Assembly (NCBI RefSeq): GCF_024539815.1
Contig: NZ_JAHHIU010000089.1
Location: 28,141-92,140 of the forward strand
Direction of reading: 5' to 3'
From: Streptomyces hayashii
Lineage (GTDB): Bacteria; Actinomycetota; Actinomycetes; Streptomycetales; Streptomycetaceae
DNA length: 64,000 nucleotides
Part shown: piece after piece, positions 59,777 to 64,000 of the stretch
Position numbering within the stretch: position 1 is the first letter of the stretch
How the letters are laid out: every line of letters starts with the position of its first letter
Notes under the pieces: model-generated
Told to the model about the DNA's origin: nothing
The model's database searches: none
Seen by the model: the letters and a program-made list of their open reading frames with translations, nothing else
Position numbers and translations under genes: made by a program

Positions 59777-60846
59777 TTGTCCGCTGCCCATCCCGCGTAG
59801 AAGAGACCCAGTCCGACGATCACACAGATGCCCTGGATGATCCAGAAGCGGACCACGACCAGGACCTCGGACCAGCCTTTGAGTTCGAAGTGGTGCTGCA
59901 GTGGCGCCATGCGGAAGACGCGCTTGCCGGTGAGCTTGAAGGAGCCGACCTGGATGACCACCGACATGGTGATCAGCACGAACAGGCCGCCCAGAAGGGC
60001 GATCAGCAGCTCGGTGCGGGAGCAGATCGCGAGGCCGGCGAGCACGCCGCCGAGCGCCAGCGAACCGGTGTCGCCCATGAAGATCTTGGCCGGGGACGTG
60101 TTCCACCACAGGAAGCCGAGGCAGGCGCCCATCAGCGCGGAGGCGATGACCGCGAGGTCCAGCGGATCGCGCACCTCGTAGCAGGCACTGGGGTTGGTCA
60201 GGGTCTCGCCGTTGGCGCAGGACTCCTGGAACTGCCAGACGCCGATGAAGGTGTAGGCGCCGAAGACCAGGACGGAGGCGCCGGTGGCGAGGCCGTCCAG
60301 ACCGTCCGTCAGGTTCACGCCGTTGGACATCGCCAGGATCATGAACAGCGCCCAGACCACGAACAGCACGGGGCCGATCGTCCAGCCGAAGTCCGTGATG
60401 AACGACAGCTTGGTGGAGGCGGGCGTGTTGCCCCGGTTGTCGGAGAACTGCAGCGACAGCACGGCGAAGGCGATGCCGACGATCAGCTGGCCGGCCATCT
60501 TCGCCTTGGCCCGCAGACCCAGCGAACGACGCTTGACGATCTTGATGTAGTCGTCGAGGAAGCCGACCAGGCCCATCCCGCACATCAGGCCCAGCACCAG
60601 CAGACCGGAGTAGGTCGGCGGCTTGCCGGTGATCACCTTGGACAGGAAGTACGCGGCGACCGTCGCGAAGATGAACGCGATGCCGCCCATGGTCGGCGTG
60701 CCGCGCTTGCTGGCGTGCTCGCGCGGGCCGTCGTCGCGGATGTACTGACCGTAGCCCTTGCGCGCCAGCAGCTTGATCAGCAGCGGCGTGCCGACCAGCG
60801 TCAGGAAGAGGCCGATCACACCCGCGAACAGGATCTGATTCATCAT
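59773..60846 (-). CDS. mraY: Phospho-MurNAc-pentapeptide transferase MraY
   Basis: Transfers phospho-MurNAc-pentapeptide to undecaprenyl phosphate, making lipid I. 357 residues with ten membrane helices. Catalytic aspartates are in the FLDDYIKIVKRR motif and in NGVNLTDGLDGLA. ATG 60844-60846 overlaps the murF stop (ATGA). Confidence 0.97.
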   Translation of the reverse strand: MMNQILFAGVIGLFLTLVGTPLLIKLLARKGYGQYIRDDGPREHASKRGTPTMGGIAFIFATVAAYFLSKVITGKPPTYSGLLVLGLMCGMGLVGFLDDYIKIVKRRSLGLRAKAKMAGQLIVGIAFAVLSLQFSDNRGNTPASTKLSFITDFGWTIGPVLFVVWALFMILAMSNGVNLTDGLDGLATGASVLVFGAYTFIGVWQFQESCANGETLTNPSACYEVRDPLDLAVIASALMGACLGFLWWNTSPAKIFMGDTGSLALGGVLAGLAICSRTELLIALLGGLFVLITMSVVIQVGSFKLTGKRVFRMAPLQHHFELKGWSEVLVVVRFWIIQGICVIVGLGLFYAGWAADK

Positions 60847-62273
60847 CGGGCGGCGACCTCACCCTCGGCGCCGGTCGCGAGCAGCGCCTGCGCGACGCTC
60901 TCAAGGCCGACCGAACGGGACGCCTTCACGAGCACGACGTCCCCCGGGCGCAACTCGCTGCGCAACAGGTCGACAGCCGCCTGTGCGTCGGACACGTGCA
61001 CCGACTCCTCACCCCACGAACCCTCGTTATATGCGCCCAGTTGCAGCCAGGCGGCTTCCCTGCCCCCGACCGCGACGAGCTTGCCGACATTGAGCCGGAC
61101 GGCGAGCCGTCCGACCGCGTCGTGCTCGGCGAGCGCCTCGTCCCCGAGCTCGGCCATCTTGCCGAGCACCGCCCAGGTCCGGCCCCCCCTCGCCTGTGAG
61201 GCTCTGCCCATTGCGGCGAGCGCGCGCAGAGCGGCTCGCATGGACTCGGGGTTCGCGTTGTAGGCGTCGTTGACGATCGTCACGCCGTCCGGGCGCTCGG
61301 TGACCTCCATCCGCCAGCGGGAGAGGGAGCCCGCCTCGGAGAGCGCGGTGGCGATCTCTTCCGCGGACATGCCCAGCTCATGGGCGACGGCGGCCGCGGC
61401 GAGCGCGTTCGACACGTGATGCTCACCGTACAGGCGCATGGTCACATCGCTGCACCCGGAGGGTGTGCGAAGACTGAAGGCGGGCTGTCCGCTGTCCGTG
61501 AGTCGCACGTTCTCGGCCCGAACGTCCGCTTCGCCGGACTCTCCGAAAAGGACCACCTTCGCCTGTGTACGGGAGGCCATGGCGCGGACCGCGGGGTCGT
61601 CGGCGTTGAGGATCGCGATGCCGCCCTCGCTCGCCGGCGGGAGGGCCTCGACCAACTCGCCCTTTGCCTGTGCGATCTGTTCGCGGCCGCCGAACTCGCC
61701 GATGTGGGCGGTGCCGACGTTCAGCACGAGGCCGATCCGCGGGGGCGTCAGACCGGTGAGGTAGCGGATGTGTCCGATCCCGCGGGCCCCCATCTCCAGC
61801 ACGAGGAACTTCGTCTCCTCGGTGGCCGACAGCGCCGTCAGCGGCAGCCCGATCTCGTTGTTGAGCGAGCCGGGCGTGAACACGGTGGGCGCCTTGCGCC
61901 GGAGCACCTGGGCGATCAGGTCCTTGGTGCTGGTCTTGCCGGCCGAGCCGGTGAGCCCGACGAGGGTCGCGCCGAGCGTGCGCACGACGTGCCGGGCGAG
62001 GGCCCCGAGCGCGGCCTGGACGTCGTCCACGACGATCGCGGGGACGCCGACGGGCCGTGAGGCCAGTACGGCCGCCGCGCCCGCCTCGACGACCTGGGCC
62101 GCGTAGTCGTGGCCGTCCACGCGTTCGCCGACGAAGGCGACGAAGAGGCTGCCGGGCTCCACCTCCCGGGAGTCCCGGACGACCGGTCCGGTGACCCGCA
62201 CGGACGGATCCGGTATGTCGTGCGTCTGCCCGCCGACGACTGCTGCGATCTCGGCGAGGGAGAGGGCGATCAC
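60843..62273 (-). CDS. murF: UDP-MurNAc-tripeptide:D-Ala-D-Ala ligase
   Basis: Adds D-Ala-D-Ala to the peptide stem. 476 residues. ATP loop GSAGKTSTKD (about 112-121), central TPGSLNNEIGLPLT and C-terminal VNDAYNANPESM are present. GTG 62271-62273 (VIALSLAEIA) chosen, four bases after the murE stop, with AGGGA upstream. Confidence 0.96.
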   Translation of the reverse strand: MIALSLAEIAAVVGGQTHDIPDPSVRVTGPVVRDSREVEPGSLFVAFVGERVDGHDYAAQVVEAGAAAVLASRPVGVPAIVVDDVQAALGALARHVVRTLGATLVGLTGSAGKTSTKDLIAQVLRRKAPTVFTPGSLNNEIGLPLTALSATEETKFLVLEMGARGIGHIRYLTGLTPPRIGLVLNVGTAHIGEFGGREQIAQAKGELVEALPPASEGGIAILNADDPAVRAMASRTQAKVVLFGESGEADVRAENVRLTDSGQPAFSLRTPSGCSDVTMRLYGEHHVSNALAAAAVAHELGMSAEEIATALSEAGSLSRWRMEVTERPDGVTIVNDAYNANPESMRAALRALAAMGRASQARGGRTWAVLGKMAELGDEALAEHDAVGRLAVRLNVGKLVAVGGREAAWLQLGAYNEGSWGEESVHVSDAQAAVDLLRSELRPGDVVLVKASRSVGLESVAQALLATGAEGEVAAR

Positions 62274-62277
62274 AAGT

Positions 62278-63948
62278 TCATCCCTGGGTCTGCTGGATAG
62301 CTTCGCGAAGCACCTGGCGGTCGTCGAACGGACGGACGACGCCGGCGATGTCCTGGCCCTGCTCATGGCCCTTGCCCGCGACCAGCACGGTGTCCCCGGC
62401 GTGCGCGCGGGCCACTACCGCGGCGATGGCGGCGGCCCGGTCCTCGAACAGCAGGACCTCTCCGCGCTCGTGCGCCGGCACGGACGCCGCGCCTTCGAGC
62501 ATGGTCGCGAGGATCGCGAGCGGATCCTCGGAGCGGGGGTTGTCGGAGGTCAGTACGGCGGTGTCGGCGAGCCGGGCGACGGCGGCGCCCATCGGGGCCC
62601 GCTTGGTGCGGTCCCGGTCGCCGCCGCAGCCGAGGACGACGTGCAGGCGGCCCTTGGTGACCTTGCGCAGCGCGCGCAGGACCGACTCGACGGCGTCCGT
62701 CTTGTGGGCGTAGTCGACGACCGCGAGGTAGGGCTGTCCGGCGTCCACCCGCTCCAGACGGCCCGGCACGCCCGGCACGGCGGCGACGCCGTCGGCGGCG
62801 GTCTGCGGGTCGATGCCGGCGGCGGCGAGGGAGACGATCGCGGCGAGGGTGTTCGCCACGTTGAAGGAGCCGGGCAGCGGCGACCTGGCGGCCGCCCGCA
62901 CCCCGCCCGGGCCCACGACGGAGAACGTCGAGTCCAGCGGGCCGATCTCGACGTCGACCGCGCGCCAGTCGGCGTCCGGGTGGCCCTCGGCGGAGAAGGT
63001 GACGACCGGGACCTCCGCCTCCTCGATCAGCCGGCGGCCGTACTCGTCGTCGAAGTTGACCACGCCGAGTTTGCTGCGTTTCCGGGTGAACAGCTGCGCC
63101 TTGGCCTGGAAGTAGTCCTCCATGCCGGAGTGGAACTCCATGTGCTCCGGGCTGAGGTTGTTGAACACCGCGATGTCGAAGACGCAGCCGTCGACCCGGC
63201 CGAGGACCAGGGCGTGGCTGGAGACCTCCATGGCGACCGCCTCGACGCCGCGCTCGCGCATGACCGCGAACAGGGCCTGCAGATCGGTGGCTTCGGGGGT
63301 GGTTCGCTCGGACTTGATGCGCTCGTCGCCGATGCGCATCTCCACGGTGCCGATGAGGCCGGTGGACCTGACCGCCTTCAGACCGCCCTCGACGAGGTAC
63401 GCGGTGGTCGTCTTGCCCGAGGTGCCGGTGATGCCGATCTGGAGCAGGCCGCGGCCGGGGCGCCCGTAGATCGTGGCCGCCAGCTCGCCCATCCGCCCGC
63501 GCGGGTCGTCGACGACCAGGGCCGGCAGGCCGGTGGCGGCGACGCGCTCGGCGCCGGCCGGATCGGTCAGCACGGCGACCGCGCCCAGGCTCGCGGCCTG
63601 GGTGGCGAAGTCGGCGCCGTGCAGGCGGGCCCCCGGGAGGGCGGCGTACAGGTCGCCGGGGCGGACCGCGCGCGAGTCATGGGTGATGCCCGTGACCTCG
63701 ACGGCGGCGCTCTCCGGCTGCGCGGCGCCCAGCTGATCGGCGAGGTCCGCGAGGGGTGTGGCGGTGACCTGGGCCGGTCGCGGCGGTCCCGGATATGTCA
63801 CGGAAGCGCCCTTCTGGGTGGTTTGGGACTGATCAGCGTGTGGCACGGCGGTGAGCGTACCGGGCGCACCCGCCCGGGGGCGAAGCGAGGGCGCGGTGGG
63901 GGACGCGGGCGGTGCGGGATTCCCGGGGTCGGGAGTGATCATGGTCAC
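62278..63948 (-). CDS. murE: UDP-MurNAc-tripeptide synthetase (DAP-adding)
   Basis: Adds diaminopimelate to UDP-MurNAc-Ala-D-Glu. 556 residues. The ATP loop is GTSGKTTTAYL, and the C-terminal motif DNPR (in SDNPRSEDP) is the DAP-specific signature; Streptomyces uses LL-DAP. The N-terminal 60 residues are a Pro/Ala-rich extension. The start is the GTG at 63946-63948, overlapping the stop of the upstream gene; ATG at 63940-63942 is an alternative. Confidence 0.94.
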   Translation of the reverse strand: MTMITPDPGNPAPPASPTAPSLRPRAGAPGTLTAVPHADQSQTTQKGASVTYPGPPRPAQVTATPLADLADQLGAAQPESAAVEVTGITHDSRAVRPGDLYAALPGARLHGADFATQAASLGAVAVLTDPAGAERVAATGLPALVVDDPRGRMGELAATIYGRPGRGLLQIGITGTSGKTTTAYLVEGGLKAVRSTGLIGTVEMRIGDERIKSERTTPEATDLQALFAVMRERGVEAVAMEVSSHALVLGRVDGCVFDIAVFNNLSPEHMEFHSGMEDYFQAKAQLFTRKRSKLGVVNFDDEYGRRLIEEAEVPVVTFSAEGHPDADWRAVDVEIGPLDSTFSVVGPGGVRAAARSPLPGSFNVANTLAAIVSLAAAGIDPQTAADGVAAVPGVPGRLERVDAGQPYLAVVDYAHKTDAVESVLRALRKVTKGRLHVVLGCGGDRDRTKRAPMGAAVARLADTAVLTSDNPRSEDPLAILATMLEGAASVPAHERGEVLLFEDRAAAIAAVVARAHAGDTVLVAGKGHEQGQDIAGVVRPFDDRQVLREAIQQTQG

Positions 63949-64000
63949 GGGCTCGGTTCCTGGCTTGTTCGGCGCTGAACAGTGGCGGGCGGGGGTCGTG
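63945..64000 (-). CDS. End of the gene upstream of murE (probably ftsI)
   Basis: On the minus strand one frame runs to a TGA at 63945-63947 that overlaps the murE GTG as GTGA, the coupling used throughout this cluster. Only 17 Pro/Ser/Arg-rich residues are visible, too few to identify. In dcw clusters the gene before murE is usually ftsI; that is the only basis for the name. Confidence 0.35.
   Translation of the reverse strand, partial: RPPPATVQRRTSQEPSP

Noticed and set aside
57368..59800. 810-codon plus-strand frame across ftsW and murD
   Set aside because: Antisense shadow; both minus-strand genes have clear family motifs.

Overview
The window is a high-GC (roughly 70 % or more) actinobacterial chromosome segment. 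Gene content and order match the core chromosome of Streptomyces: a trpCMBA cluster next to a his operon that uses PriA, dnaE, lspA, ileS, and the division/cell-wall (dcw) cluster with divIVA, sepF, ftsZ and ftsQ. From memory the order follows the S. coelicolor SCO2036-SCO2090 region; I could not run a comparison. GTG starts and 4-base stop/start overlaps (ATGA, GTGA) are frequent, which points to translational coupling.

Layout. 1-2.9 kb (+): a cut-off sugar kinase, a family III CoA-transferase and a CitE-like lyase, each overlapping the next, closed by a terminator. 2.9-12.0 kb (-): hisI, trpE, three small membrane-protein genes of the trp region, trpC, trpM, trpB, trpA, then (after a terminator) a membrane-anchored DsbA-like protein and lgt. 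12.1-14.8 kb: a mycothiol-enzyme-like gene, and an MFS exporter/ArsR-like regulator pair with a very clear AT-rich operator. 14.8-20.6 kb (-): hisD-hisC-hisB-small membrane ORF-hisH-priA-ridA-hisF. PriA is expected to serve both histidine and tryptophan synthesis and so links the two clusters. 20.7-29.9 kb: less characterised conserved genes (a repeat-rich membrane protein, a Lon-N-domain protein, a YbaK deacylase, a small secreted protein, an ABC exporter, a NYN nuclease-like protein, a 54-residue hydrophilic protein). 30-44.3 kb: dnaE, a DUF2252 protein, a membrane protein with a second DsbA-like protein, phoD, a dienelactone-hydrolase-like gene, a MscS channel, a Na+/H+ antiporter, GNAT, an RluA-family synthase and lspA. 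44.4-49.6 kb: a DksA/TraR zinc-finger protein with a histone-H1-like tail, and ileS behind a T-box leader. 49.6-64 kb (-): the dcw cluster read murE-murF-mraY-murD-ftsW-murG-ftsQ-ftsZ-pgeF-yggS-sepF-yggT-divIVA, ended by a 19-bp-stem terminator.

The strongest regulatory structures are the ileS T-box (specifier ATC, T-box motif, and a stem that hides the Shine-Dalgarno), the operator in front of the ArsR-like gene, an inverted repeat between hisD and its divergent neighbour, and the long ftsQ-ftsZ spacer with developmental-regulator-like motifs. I found no mobile elements, CRISPR arrays, tRNA or rRNA genes. Most of the window is conserved core genome. I do not see an obviously undescribed multi-gene system; the least explained items are small ORFs, an open-ended hypothetical gene and a few operator-like sites.
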